64,000 bases of DNA from Archegozetes longisetosus (taxonomy: Eukaryota > Arthropoda > Arachnida > Sarcoptiformes > Trhypochthoniidae): assembly GCA_018873245.2 (NCBI GenBank), contig JAEMBT020000008.1, positions 372,001-436,000 of the forward strand. Reading direction: 5' to 3'. The notes under the pieces were generated by a model, which saw only the letters and a program-made list of their open reading frames with translations, searched no databases and was not told the DNA's origin. Shown piece by piece: positions 1-12,011 of this stretch (within the stretch, counting starts at the first letter, position 1; each line of letters begins with the position of its first letter). Position numbers and translations under genes: made by a program.

Positions 1-3000
1 TAATGATTTATAGTTAATTGAATTTGCATTTAAATTATGTTTTCATAATGTTATGCTTTGAGCGAAGCTCAAAATCTCTTCATTTTTGAGCCCTCAATCA
101 ATTATTATTAGGAGATTTCGAGACTATCGTGGCCGCAATACATGTTTTGACACATAATCTCTATAAAAAAGAACTGCAACTCATGCAAATGACCGTCAAA
201 TACATTTGTATGAATTGATACTTCCTAACCCCAGAGAAAACGTGTCATATATTTTAAACATAGTAATCAAATAATCTTCAATTCAATTGGAGATCAATCG
301 TTTAAAGTTACAGTGAATTTAGATTGTCATTTGATCAATGTTTAGGCCTTTTAGATTAGGCATATCATACATTAAATAAAGATATATCCCTAAAACAAAT
401 TGTCAATGAAAAATGTTGTTTTGTTGCAGTTAGAGTTTAGAATGCTATATGTATTTTAACTCCAGTTCTAATATTCATTTTTAAAAAATGACGCAAACAA
501 GAAATGAAAATAGGGTTTGTTACGGTTGGATAACTGATCCGATTCAATTTTGTATAAAATATAGTAATGTCTCTTAAGTAAGTCTAGTCGCTTAGCAAAT
601 AACTAATTAACATTTTATCACTTAAATCTCAGACATCATTAGACTTCCCAAAATCTTAACATATCTTTTGCAGTCATCCGTACATTGATATGAAAAAGTA
701 TTTACGTTATGACTATACTAATGATGTGATTCATGTTATGGTTCAAACTTCATTAATTCATTCAATCGAAAAAGTATTGGAGTATTAGCTGTTTTAATAT
801 CAAACGTTACTATAACAAACTAAACTTTTATCCTTCACTTTACATTTGTTCATTTAAGTTCTCTTTAATTGATCAAATTTATTGGTTCAAAGGTGTTGTG
901 TTTAAAGTAGAGGAGATCATATGAGAGTCGAGATTCTCGAATGTGCAAATTACCGTATAAAAGTCAAATTCATTTTTTCAAAGTTTAGTCTTTAACTTTC
1001 AAATTTAAGTGCGAAACAAAATACATCTGAAAATATTTTAAAATGTCAACTTTTGAAGCTTATTTTCTTAGTTAGAAAATTCGTTCCTTCGAAAAGCTTA
1101 AATTACGAAAATTCAGTTTCATTTAGTTTCAGTTGAATTTGTCTTTAGATTTGTCTGAACTACCAGTAAACAAAGACATAATTTAGTATTGTGCTTAGCT
1201 TTATATCATTTTAAATAATAAAAACTGAATGAAGAAAATGATCATTCTAGTATTTTGAGTACAGGCCTGTTAAAACTTCGAGAGTCGAGCTTTAGAGTCT
1301 CGGCCGAGTGTTCAGACCCAAACTCTCGAGTAGCGACTGACGTAAATTGCACTACTAGCTTAAAGGCAATAAACATTAGTTTGTCAACGACTTTCATTAA
1401 ATGATTGTTTATGAATGCCATTTTCATATGAGTAATATTCAATATAAACTTTTATTACATCAATATTTGGAGCTTTAAGATAAGGAACTCAACGAGACTG
1501 CTTATATAGAGCACGTTTTTCAAGAATTTTTTTAATTGAATTTTGTTCGTTTTTCTCTTAAAGCTGACAATATTTTTGATAAGACTTAAAGCATTCTGCA
1601 AAAAGAGTTATTTCTCACCTTCAGTGAAAAAATAACGCATTTATTATAATTTTAAATGGTTTTAGGGAATATCAAAACGCCGAGTTCTGTCAAATTGTTC
1701 GATGGCTAAAACCTAGATCAAGTTTAACAATATTCAAGATAAAAAGAGAGATATTCAGTAACTAAACGCATGCACTGCTCTCCCCTTGAACTCATTTAGT
1801 GACTCAAAAATTTACATTAACTTAAAATATGCATCAAATTTCAAAGTTTTTTCTATGCTATAGGTTGTTAAAAGCAAAAGTTTTTAACTTATTCAATTAA
1901 GACGATATAAATTAGATTCATTAAAGCATACTCTTAAGGCTTTCTAAAATAAAAACTAATAAATCTCGAGAAAATGTTACTCAATAACAATACTACTATC
2001 GACTCTTTCATCACTACTAACCAAATCTCAAAAATAAAGTATGAAAGTCAATTTATTCGTTTATCCTTAAAAAAAACTTGAGTTTGGCAATGTCTGATGA
2101 AAATGAATTCAAAATTCAATTGAATAAGCTTACGAGATTTGAAAACATAATGAAGTGTCAGTCATATAGATTAACATAGCATTAAAATTTCAAAATTTAG
2201 TTGAGATTGGTTTCAAATTTATGTGATTGAAAAAAATCTGAATCAGACTAATTGTTGATATCTCGTGATTTTGAAACTCATAGAAATCATATGTGATCCG
2301 TAGAACTTTGTTCAAATTGAAAATGCTTGACATATTGTTTACAAATTATTAAGTTTAACCTATTGAGGCAAATAAGAAATTACAAGTCACAACTCAAACA
2401 GATTTAAATTATAAGCTTTAGTTGAATAACTATAATGCATTGTTGAATAACATGTTTTACATGATTGAGCTAAAAATTTATATTTGCTTCAAGCCGTTTC
2501 AAATGTATTTGTGTAGAAAATCATAAGAGACTGAAAATTAGTGGACTTACGAATATTGCAGATAATCGACACAACCGCTCAATTGTCCGCTTTTCACAAT
2601 AGGCAAAGTTTAGATTATTTTTTTCCAACGTGTCAACTATTTTATAAATCACTTTGAGACTCAACTTATGTTTGACAGATGAAAGTTTTGACTAAATAAT
2701 AATCGTTTTCACTTTAAATTACTCAATAATCAAATAATCATAATTTGCTTTCAAATAGAGAATGAATGTTAAACGTTTAAGTTTTAAATCGACATTGCCA
2801 TGTCTTACACTATCGACTATTAGCTATTTTAGCTCAGTTTCAGATTTTAAAAAATCAATTTTTATTTTGTAGAGTAAAAATAATCGCGAAGTAAATTTCT
2901 CTGAAGAGGAAGTTAAAAGATTAGAAACTTTTTAGTAAATTTAAAAAAACCAAAAAAATAACTAAAAATAGATAAGTTACTATTTGACGCAAAAGATTAA

Positions 3001-3194
3001 GTAATACTAGTTCAGTCAGTGTAGTCAAATAAATTGGTCAATATTTCTAAAATGTTTGATGGAATACAATCCAATAAAAATGATCGAACATATATGTTTT
3101 AGTTTGTAAAAATGATCTCAATTTAAAGTGATCAAACATTTTCAAAAGTTAAAAGATCAACTGCCTAAAAATGTACAATAACTAATTACTAGAT
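1..3194. other. AT-rich intergenic region, no gene seen
   Basis: No open frame here looks like protein and no RNA gene or clear mobile element was recognised. The longest frame (1242-1442, minus) is low-complexity and lacks splice support. The region is the 3' flank of the first CPAP1 gene and the left end of the window, so it may hold distal regulatory DNA or introns of a gene lying outside. Confidence 0.5.
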
Positions 3195-4446
3195 TTATTT
3201 TTCCGGTAGTTGATCTTCTTCTTCAATGAATTCTACATCCGAAGATATGTGTTGGTTGTCTTGCTTTGAAGTAGATTCTTGTGTAATACTCTTTGATTGG
3301 TGTCCAACGTTATCCTTGTTTGTTGCTTCGGATCTCCAAAAGGCTGCGATTCTATCTCGAGTCGAGTCGTGTTGATTTCTAGCAGACATGGACTGCGCCA
3401 AAATAGGCAAACGTGATAGCTTTTGTGTTTGGAATCTTGTCTCAAGTTTTCTAGTTTCTATCTTTTTTATATCTTCTTCTGGTTTTTCATTTACGTTTTC
3501 AGTTGCATTCCCTTTTGCTTTGTATAGCTCTGAGTTTAATGCATAATATTTTGACGAATCACTACAAGTTGTGTTATACCTGGTTTAAATTACAAAAATA
3601 ATAGTTAAAAATCTTCAGAAGATGTAATTCTTGATAGAGAGTGAAGTGAACTCATAAAAGAGTATGCTCTATATTAGTGTGACTTCCCAAACTTTTCCGG
3701 TTTACTAATCACTTTTCATACTGGAAATTCTTCTGCGGATTACTTCGATTATACAAGTTTTTCATGACTTCAATATCAACAATTTGAAAAGTTATATCAA
3801 TTTAAAAATTAGTAACTTCTCTGCAGATCACTAAACCTGAGTTTAAGAAGTGCTGCTTTAATTTATGATTTAGGAATTATAAACTCTGTGACTAAGTCTG
3901 GCACAAAATTACAATTTATTTATAAAGCAAATTTTGCAATTATTTAATTGAATATATAACACTAATAGCTTATGTCACTGTAATTGAGATTCAAGAAAAA
4001 AGACTCACCACCAGCCACATGTGAACAACCTTTGGTTGAATATGGTTCCATTGCCGCAAAGGAATGAAGTTTTATGGTTCTCAAAGCATAAATGAAACAC
4101 TTGACAATTGGTTTCTTGATCCGCATAAAATCCTAAACATAAATATTAACAATAGAATTGCATTGATTTGACACAAATTATCTAGTTCTTAAAAGATAAA
4201 AACATAACAACCTGGTAATTGTCCGCTACATGAAAATGAAGTTATTGGTATAGAACCATAGATCGGATAGTCTTTACCACCAATTCCTTGAATGTTATCC
4301 TTGTCTTTATCTTCGAAGACCATTTCAGGAGGTTTTGGCGGCCATTGCACTGATTTTAATACTGCACTTTCTGAAGGAAAACTCATAAAAGATGCGACAC
4401 TAACTAAACATAATATTGATGATGAGAGGGAATTCATGTTTTTCAT
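3195..4446 (-). CDS. CPAP1-type chitin-binding cuticle protein (copy A)
   Basis: Three exons: 4446-4212, 4132-4009 and 3579-3195, with GT-AG introns of 79 and 429 bp; phases close to a 247-residue protein. A signal peptide (about residues 1-28) is followed by a conserved DYP motif and one peritrophin-A/CBM14 domain (about residues 71-125). The domain has six cysteines, a FYADQETNCQVFHLC core and a CGWWYNTTC end. The tail is hydrophilic and acidic. A single CBM14 domain after a secretion signal is the layout of CPAP1 proteins (cuticular proteins analogous to peritrophins), which bind chitin in the exoskeleton or tracheal matrix. The next gene has the same domain with introns at equivalent places, so the two are tandem paralogs. 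The exact CPAP1 subgroup cannot be named from sequence reading alone. Confidence 0.85.
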
Positions 4447-4485
4447 AGATGTCTACTTTTGTGACAAGAGAGTTGTTTAAAATCA

Positions 4486-4493
4486 TATTTATA
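4486..4493 (-). promoter_or_regulatory. Candidate TATA box of CPAP1 copy A
   Basis: On the minus strand TATAAATA lies about 40 bp upstream of the start codon at 4446. This fits a TATA-driven cuticle gene with a very short 5' leader. The region is AT-rich, so a chance match is possible. Confidence 0.4.
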
Positions 4494-4499
4494 CTAAAA

Positions 4500-5982
4500 A
4501 GATAGAGTTATTTTATTTGTTCTGATTAGTCACGATGATTATATAATGTATATTTATATTGCTCAAACTATTTTACGCTTTACAAATGCCACATTTATTC
4601 AAATCACAAACTCATCATCAAAATTGTGCAAACTTAATACTTTAAAAATAAAAGACAACTTTCACTATTTAAAAATATTTTGGCAAATTCTATATGATTT
4701 AGCATTTAGTTAACTATAAAATGCTTGAAAAGTATTTAAAAATATTACATAAAATGTGAACTACCAACCAGATATAAATTGGTTTTTCCAAAAATATAAA
4801 TTATAAGAAAATAGTCTGGAACTGATCATTTCAGTTGCTTATGAAGCTTAAGTCAAATTGTCTTCTAATATATGTATTTAGGTGCAAGCTTAGAACTTAA
4901 AGTAGACACATACATATTTTCCAATCAAAAACAAATGAAAGCAACAGTTAGCTTAAATTTCGGAAACGTCAAAGTTTTCAATACGATTAAAAATATAAAC
5001 ATCAAAGTAGTCAAAATCGTCAAATTATTTTGGTTGTCAGTGAAACAAGCATTTGCATGAAAAATATTTCTAAAAAGATATTTAAATTATTAAGTCTATA
5101 ATATCGATGAGTAGAAAAGCAGATGACAGATCATATCTATGTATAAATGCAAGTGAGGTACTGACACTTTTCTATCATATAAATAAAAACTAATAAAGAT
5201 TCTTTAAATCATATAATTAATTATTTTTTATATTAAAATCTTTGTCGTGGATTAAAAATTATTATATATTAATGCGGCTTACTTTCACCTTTACCTTTAG
5301 ACTCTCAGACTTTTTGACCTAAGCATTAAATTTGTAAAGTGCCTCACTCACGTTTATACATAGATATGAAAGCACACAACTCAACACGTTATAATGATCT
5401 TTAAAATAAAACTAAAAGTAAGCCTTTGCAATCTTACAACTGATTGTAAAAAGCTTTGTTATACAACTTATTAAGTTTGCTGCCACTACTTTCAATATTA
5501 TTTTTTAACAGTGTATATCACATATTTTAAAACTTTTATAAAAAAAATAATGTTCAGATTAAAAACTATAAATTCAAAATGACTTTACATGGGTTATAAT
5601 GTTATTAGTCTTCATTTATACAAGTTTTTTTCGATTTTATTAATAAAGTAACTTTCATAAAGTAGATATTACAAGTAAAACTCTCATAAAATATAAATCT
5701 AGTATTAATTCTGCGGTTGCATAAGTATCTCGATAAAACTTTGCTTAAAATTTAAAACACTTTGACAAGATTTAGTATTTGTATTGAATCTAAACATACA
5801 ACTATTGTGAAGCAGTCTATTGTATGAGTTCATTTTGATAAATACGTTAGGAATTTATAATTAAAATAATCTAATAATCGTCTTAATATGATATATTCTC
5901 ATGATTTTTTATGTATTTATCATAAAATGTTTTCTGTTCTAGGAGCAAATAATAAAAATTTCAAAAATGATATTTAAATTTA
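4500..5982. other. Intergenic region between the two CPAP1 genes
   Basis: AT-rich DNA without a supported gene. The short plus-strand frame at 4872-5060 has no recognisable features. It contains the 3' flank of copy B and the upstream region of copy A. Confidence 0.5.
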
Positions 5983-7873
5983 TTATTTCTTATTCGGTTT
6001 TTCATCTTTGTCTGGGAGTTTATATAGATTTTCGTTTAATGCATAAAATCTTGGTGCATTAGCACAACTGACCTGTGATCGCAAAATAGTTAAGTATTAG
6101 TCGTATTGAATTAGATTTGAGTTGCGAGAATCGTAAACATACCTCATACCACCACTGACACGAAAATTTTTCTTGATTCCAAATGGTGCCATTTGGACAT
6201 ATGAATGAATCTTGGACTCCACCAAATTGACACAAATGCACGACTTGACAGGCAGTTTCTGTGTCCGCGTAATAGCCTATTATGGAAATGCATTAATCAG
6301 ATAGTTATCAATCAAATGATTAAAAGTTGTGAAAGCTTTATATTTACCACTTAATGGTTGTCTCGCGCATGAAAATGAAGTTTTCGGTATTGTTTCCAAT
6401 GTTGGATAATCACGACCTGCTTCACCCGGTATTCCATCCAAATCTAAGTTATTCTTAAGCTTTAGTATTGGTTTGAAAAACTGAATTGTAAGAAATACCT
6501 GAATCCGGTGGTAGAGCTGCCAAACCTAGAGTTGCGGGCTTGAAATTTCCCGAACGTGCGGTCTCTGGGGCAGCTGTGGTTCGAGGAATGGGTTGACTCA
6601 ATGCCGGAGCTGCAGTTGGCGCTACCCTTTGTCTGTTATCAGGAACCCGAACATTATTGAAACTATGGACAGGTACTGGACTTTCTTGAGGCTGATAGTT
6701 CGGCTGTGGTTGTGGTTGTGGTCGTAGTTGTTGAGCTCTTTGATTCTCTAAAGCTCGTTGTCGTTGCAATTCTTGTAAAGCTCTTTCGCGTTGAGCCCTC
6801 TCCTGCTGAGCCCTTTCTGCCAAAGCTCTTTCTTGTTGAGCCCTCTCTTGTTGAGCCCTTTCTGCCAAAGCTCTATCGCGTTGAGCTCTTTCTTGTTGAG
6901 CCCTTTCTGCCAAAGCTCTCTCGCGTTGAGCTCTTTCTTGTTGAGCCCTTTCTGCTAAAGCCCTTTCATATTGAGCCCTCTCGATTTGGGCTCTTTGGTC
7001 TTGAGCGGATCTCTGGTCTTGATTGGTCAATTCTTGTTCTCGTTGTCGTAGAAATGCTTGTACTCTCTTATTATGCTCTTGTATTGCTCTGATATCTTCA
7101 TCAGTTAAACTCTCTTTATTCCGTATTTCTAAAGCCGGTGGTGACGATAATGGTGAACTTTGAGGTAAAGGCTGTGGAATCGGTTGAGGCTGTGGCTGAG
7201 CGAATCGTGGAGTTTGTCCTAAAGTTTGTAGAGCTGTATTCGGTTGAGCATTATTCGGTCTCGATTGAGAGCTAACGAATTGATTGAGTAATTCTGAATT
7301 GAAGTTTGTATTTGCACTCGGGGTGGCCTGAGTCCTTGGCACAACTGTTCTCAGGACGGGTTGCAAATGTGCCGTTTGGTGGGGTTGAAGTTGAGGATAT
7401 GATTGTGCATTCGGATTGAGTTGTTGTGGCAAAGGTTGGGGTTGGGGTTGGGGTTGGGGTTGGGGTTGGGGTTGAGGTTGAGGTTGAGGTTGATTTAATT
7501 GCTGAAGCAGTTGTTGTCTTAACAGTGCCTCGCGCTGATCTTGTGGCGGAGCTCTCACCACAAATTGTCTTTGATTTTGTTCCGCTTGACTCAGTTGCCT
7601 TCCCGTCGACCTTCTGGCCGGTTGTACGCCGAATTGATCTTGTCCTCTCCCAGAATGATCTTCTCTTCTTATGGGCTGATTCACAGGAGAAGAAACTGAT
7701 GGAGTGCTTTGTGGTAGTTGTGATGGAGGAACAAATTTGTATTGAGATAAATCTCCAAATAAATCAGACTTTGGGCCACGATTTTCATCTTGTACTTCAA
7801 ATATGTAAGTAAATTGAGAAGAAGTGAGTGTAAAAGCACTCAAAAGTCCAAATATGAGACAAACCAGTCTCAT
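5983..7873 (-). CDS. CPAP1-type chitin-binding protein with Gln/Arg repeat region (copy B)
   Basis: Four exons: 7873-6499, 6443-6348, 6276-6143 and 6072-5983; all junctions are GT-AG and the frame closes to 564 residues. A signal peptide (residues 1-20) precedes a 430-residue low-complexity part rich in Gln, Arg, Ala and Pro. This holds a Gln-Pro run and five 15-residue units of the type ERAQRERALAERAQQ, likely charged helix. The last three exons encode a CBM14 domain with six cysteines, from TSFSCAR through YYADTETACQVVHLC to CQWWYEVSC, ending in a short Lys-rich tail. It is the paralog of copy A, sharing the GxDYP lead-in and intron positions. The role is probably as a structural chitin-bound protein of the apical extracellular matrix. 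The repeat section is unlike copy A and probably expanded locally. Confidence 0.88.
6758..6982 (-). repeat. Coding minisatellite, five 45-bp units
   Basis: Five tandem 45-bp units inside CPAP1 copy B, each encoding 15 residues close to ERAQRERALAERAQQ; the last unit (lowest coordinates) is the most diverged. The unit length is a multiple of three, so copy-number change keeps the frame. Confidence 0.85.
7434..7492 (-). repeat. Hexanucleotide repeat encoding Gln-Pro
   Basis: A run of GGTTGG/GGTTGA hexamers on the plus strand reads as alternating Gln-Pro codons in CPAP1 copy B. It is a likely length-polymorphic coding microsatellite. Confidence 0.85.
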
Positions 7874-7937
7874 CTTATCTTCTTTTTCAACTAATTGAAG
7901 AAATAAACTTTAAATGAACAGATTAACAGATAAGTAC

Positions 7938-7985
7938 CTAAGGAAAAAACTTTAGCGAAAAGTTAAATCAGTTCTAAAAACTTAC
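7938..7985 (-). other. Probable 5'-UTR intron of CPAP1 copy B
   Basis: On the minus strand a strong donor (GTAAGT at 7985-7980) and an acceptor after a pyrimidine tract (ending at 7938) frame a 48-bp stretch upstream of the start codon at 7873. The size fits other introns in the window. Transcript data are lacking. Confidence 0.4.
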
Positions 7986-8210
7986 TCGGAAGTCACACAA
8001 CACAAATACAAAACTTTTCAACTGAAATCAAGTTATTAGATCTTCTGTTTTATCAAGTTTATGCACTAATATACTAAAAGTGCAATTTCTAGTTTGCAAA
8101 ACGTAATGAAAATGCTCTCTTTTTTCTGGTTTTGTTTTCCATAAAAATTTTAAATATCTTAGAAACAAATAGAAGTAGATTTTTCCTGGTCGTAGCAAAG
8201 TTAGTTAGAC

Positions 8211-8218
8211 CTTATATA
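8211..8218 (-). promoter_or_regulatory. Candidate TATA box of CPAP1 copy B
   Basis: The minus strand reads TATATAAG here, just downstream of an unusually C-rich patch (8222-8275 on the plus strand). With the predicted 5'-UTR intron this places transcription start near 8185, about 310 bp before the start codon. Confidence 0.4.
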
Positions 8219-8275
8219 TGTCGACCCACCCTATGCCTGACCCATCCCTTAAGGCACTACAACACAATTCTTTTC

Positions 8276-10133
8276 ATCATCCTTCAAGGTATTATTCCCA
8301 GAAATTAATCTTATATAAGATGTGTATTACGCTAATAGCAGTCACTGCCTCCTCAAGAGCTTGATCTCGCTTTCTATGGCTCTAGAAATTATTCGCATGT
8401 ATTTGAACTAATATCTAATGCTCTTATTTACTCATTTCTTATATGTCTGCTACAAATCGGGTCATTCAATGCTCGAAACCGGACTCAATGTTCACTTTGG
8501 AAAAACTTGTACTCCAGGAGAGAAAAATATAAATATCGATAAGTGATGATTAAAAGTTTTTATGCGATCGTAGAGAAAAGTCGTTTATTTGACAATAAAT
8601 TTAGGTCAATGGTGCAAATCACAAGATTTAAATAAATAAAACTTTTCAAATTTAATTCTTTTTTTCCAACCTTGAAAAATAGTTTATTACAATAGAAATC
8701 AAAATATATTTATAAGAATTAATTGATTATCTTTGCTGGAAGGCTGTAGTAATAAACATTATTACTACATATTTATTATTTAAACTCATTTGAAAGTAGT
8801 GTACAAAAGAAAGGGCTTTGGTTTTTCTGGTTTTTTGCTTACTTTATTAAATTGTTTCTTTAAGATAAGAAATTGAAAACACCTTAAAGAAAAAACTAGC
8901 ATTAAATGCTAAATCAGTTTTCTCTTAAAGGAAATCAACATTTATTCTCAATTAGAAAAAAGTTTAGTAAAGGATTACCAAATAAACTTTTGGCAAACTG
9001 TAATAGTGTTGGAATTTAAATTTTTGAATAATTGCAAAGTGGGCTTCAATTTTTTTGACTGACAATAAGTTTTGAAATGATTAAAACTCATTCGGTATGT
9101 CGGGCGTATTCATTATAGTGCGGCGTATGATTGTATTTGAAAATCTGTGATAATATGAAAGTTGAAAGAATTGATTACAAGCCAATCAAAGAAAGATAGA
9201 TGAAAGACAGATCATGAAAATTAGTTTAAGGGTCACTTCAAAGCAGTTTAATTGTTAAGAAGTGAATCGCAACATGATTTAAGTCGAAAGAAAGGCATAT
9301 TTTTTATTCAATTTCTATAAGGATTGCAACACAATTAGTTATTTTATGGAATTTAAGCTCAAATAAATAATACCTGGCGAAATGAAATTCTTTTCTGATT
9401 GAGTTTAGGTTCAAACGAAACAAAAAGTATAGTCACCTTAACCTCACAGCTTTACTAGTTTAATGCCTAATACTAAACGTAATTTTAGATTCACGTCTGT
9501 TCTAATTACGTGACCCAATGCTTATCTAAACCGAAAGCTAATCGCAAATATTTATTTGTAACGCTTTTCTAATAAATTGGTAAATAATGCTGTTTTGCGA
9601 GTTTCGTACAAATACTTTTCATTGTCACAAACGGCAAACAGATTAAGGGCTTGCTATAATAAATATAAAGCAACTACAAAACTGCAATTTTAGATATGTT
9701 ATTATATTTTATCTTTGAACAATTGTATTTCACTAAAGTGGTAACAATTTATATTTCTATTGTCATGTGTCTAATAGCTTTCAATTTTTCACGTTAACCA
9801 CTATAATTTCATAACGACTCATAACTTAAGGTCTTATCAAAATCATACGCAATGCTCTCAAAACAATTATTTCCAATGCTTTAATGAACAATTTTTTAAA
9901 TCTACTATTAACATAAAATCAACAGTTGGTTTGATTTGTTATCAAAATTAAAGATCCATTTTAGATATTCAAATTTTTAATACACACAAAATTAATTATA
10001 GTGATATGATATCTATTATGAGATTATAAAACAGTTATGAAAATGTAATGCTTATGAATGAATATTCATTAAGTAAGGCTTTTCAAATGGAAATGGGATT
10101 AATAGAGCACTTAAATAGTAAAGGCAATTAATA
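8276..10133. other. Intergenic region, no gene seen
   Basis: AT-rich DNA with no supported coding or RNA gene. A TATCGATA palindrome at 8534-8541, the form of the Drosophila DRE promoter element, is the only motif noticed and may be chance. Confidence 0.45.
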
Positions 10134-11510
10134 TTACTTTTGCCAACGATAGTATTCCTCCTTAGATAAATCAATAGGAACTTGAATTGGGTTAAGACAG
10201 TCGACTATCTTTCTTAATTTAGGAAAGACTAGTAAGTCATCTATATTTTGTGCCTCGCTTCCCTCAATGCTAGCCGATGACGTTTCACCGTTTTCTACGA
10301 TTTCCAAGTCGTTTCCAACTGTTGAGACTTCTGAATGACTAGATCGAGCGCAAGAATTACGAACATCTGATTCGTTCATTTGAGTGTTGCTGCCACTAGA
10401 CTCTTCTTGACTAACACTGGTATTGACTGAATCGTGATTTTCTTGTTGTCTTTGCAGGTGAATAGCACTGTAATAGTGCTCATTTGCTTTGACACCATTT
10501 TGTTGCCACCATTTACCTGATTCCAGAAATTGTCTTTCCTTTTCGTAGTCGTCACTTTTAAACAGTTCTTTTAGTTCTTCGATTAACTTAAGAATAATAA
10601 AAGCATCGATTGTTTCTAACTCTGGCGGAAATTTTCCTTTAAGTGTTTCGCTTATATAATGATAGATTTGGTCGTAGTTTGGAGTCATCAGAGAAGACGA
10701 TGAAGAGGAAGGCCTCTTCGATAACTCTTCCCTATAATCTTCTGCCAACTCATCAAATATTTGGGCAAAAATGGCTGAGATGTCATCTTTTTTGGAAGGG
10801 TTGGGAATCGTTTGATGTATCAAGTCAAACCATTTCTCAATCGGCTGCTTATCTGAGTTTGTTTCCGATTCAAAGCTTTCTTCACTTTTCCTGTTGAGTT
10901 CCTGACCTCTTCGAGAATAGCTATCAATCATTGATCTGAAAAGCATTCAAATAACCGTTAGATCGTTCAATCATAAAATCTAATTACAGAAAATGAAGTC
11001 TTCAATAAAATATTGATTGAATTCGGAGTGTTATTGAAGCATAAACTAACAAACTTCTAGTAAATAACTCAACATAACTTATTTGAATTTGTATAATAAT
11101 CAATAATTACTTGATTTCATTTATTGATCGATTGGGAAGTCTCTCTAAGAGAAGTTTTTCGTTATGAACAGCACTGAACCCATTTTCAATCAGACACTCA
11201 TAGAACGCTTTCTTTTCTCTGAATATAAAAATAGATCAAAATTAATTAAAACTTCAATTTCGAAGACTTCAGTGAAAACTAACTTATGAGTAAAGACAAT
11301 CTGCGATTGAGTTGTCGTCGAAAGTCTTTTTCGTTTAGAATTTGATCGACTGGTCACTGGACTGAGCGTCGAATCGACTGATTTCTTCCGAGGTCTGCCA
11401 ACACTTTTCTTCGTTGAATTTCTTCCTGACTTCTTCTTAATCTGTGGCAACTCTGTTTTCTCTTTATCATCATTTTGATTATCTTTTTTAATTCTCTTTT
11501 TTGGTGGCAT
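10134..11510 (-). CDS. SNAPC2: snRNA-activating protein complex subunit 2 (SNAPC2) homolog
   Basis: Three exons: 11510-11284, 11218-11111 and 10935-10134, introns of 65 and 175 bp, 378 residues (human about 334). A basic, lysine-rich N-terminus with an AT-hook-like GRPRKK is followed by a SANT/Myb-like helix region (about residues 74-125) and a conserved PIEKWFDLI segment. Next comes a second conserved helical block, YDQIYHYISETLKG to KLIEEL. Near the C-terminus LNPIQVPIDL matches LNPFLVPLEL of human SNAPC2. The family acts in the nucleus in the SNAPc complex, which binds the proximal sequence element of snRNA genes for RNA polymerase II and III. Between the two conserved blocks and the C-terminus lies a serine-rich acidic linker. 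The match is from remembered family sequence and is distant; the combination of all blocks in the right order makes it fairly secure. Confidence 0.75.
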
Positions 11511-11580
11511 TTCTATTAAAATAACTATTTGTTTAGTTAATTGTCAATACTTGTCATTCAAATATACTTTAAATGCAAAA

Positions 11581-11937
11581 TCATATGCTGTAAAAACTCG
11601 CTTCGATTGGCTCCAATTCAAAGCAACGCCTTTTCGTTGAAACGTTTTTAAGCGCTCTATTCAAAATTTGCATGGGTGTAGAAATACTTGAATGCTTTGA
11701 AATTGTAAGAAATCTTCTGACAACTTTCGAATCTCTAGATAGATTTAGGTCAGAGTTTAAATAAGTAATAAATGCATTTTCATATGAAATAAATTTGAAT
11801 TTTCTTACTTTCACATTTCTTGCAACATAATTTGAGAATTTCCGGCAATGTTATAAATCTTAGCCTTTTGTTATTTAATGTTTAAGTTTTTTAGAAAAAA
11901 GTTACTGACAGATAAAAATTAATTTTATTGACAACAT
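11581..11937 (-). CDS. Possible small three-exon gene of unknown function
   Basis: A frame of 79 codons can be assembled from exons 11937-11906, 11864-11809 and 11732-11581, with GT-AG introns of 41 and 76 bp and an ATG start. The protein would begin with a short hydrophobic stretch, carry a CCKKCE cysteine cluster and end in a basic, serine-rich region. I do not recognise it. It sits 75 bp from the LRR1 stop codon and overlaps the likely LRR1 poly(A) signal, so it could equally be LRR1 3'-UTR or noise. The last 70 codons look more protein-like than random AT-rich sequence. Confidence 0.25.
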
Positions 11938-12011
11938 TAGGATTTTAGTGAAATGAAAGTGAATATACATTAAAGTGATTCAATAGAACACTCCTTTAGT
12001 ATATGACAAGT

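Noticed and set aside
6706-7812. Long plus-strand open frames of 128 codons at 6706-7092 and 7426-7812
   Set aside because: They are shadows of the repeat region of CPAP1 copy B; repeats without stops in one frame leave the other strand open.
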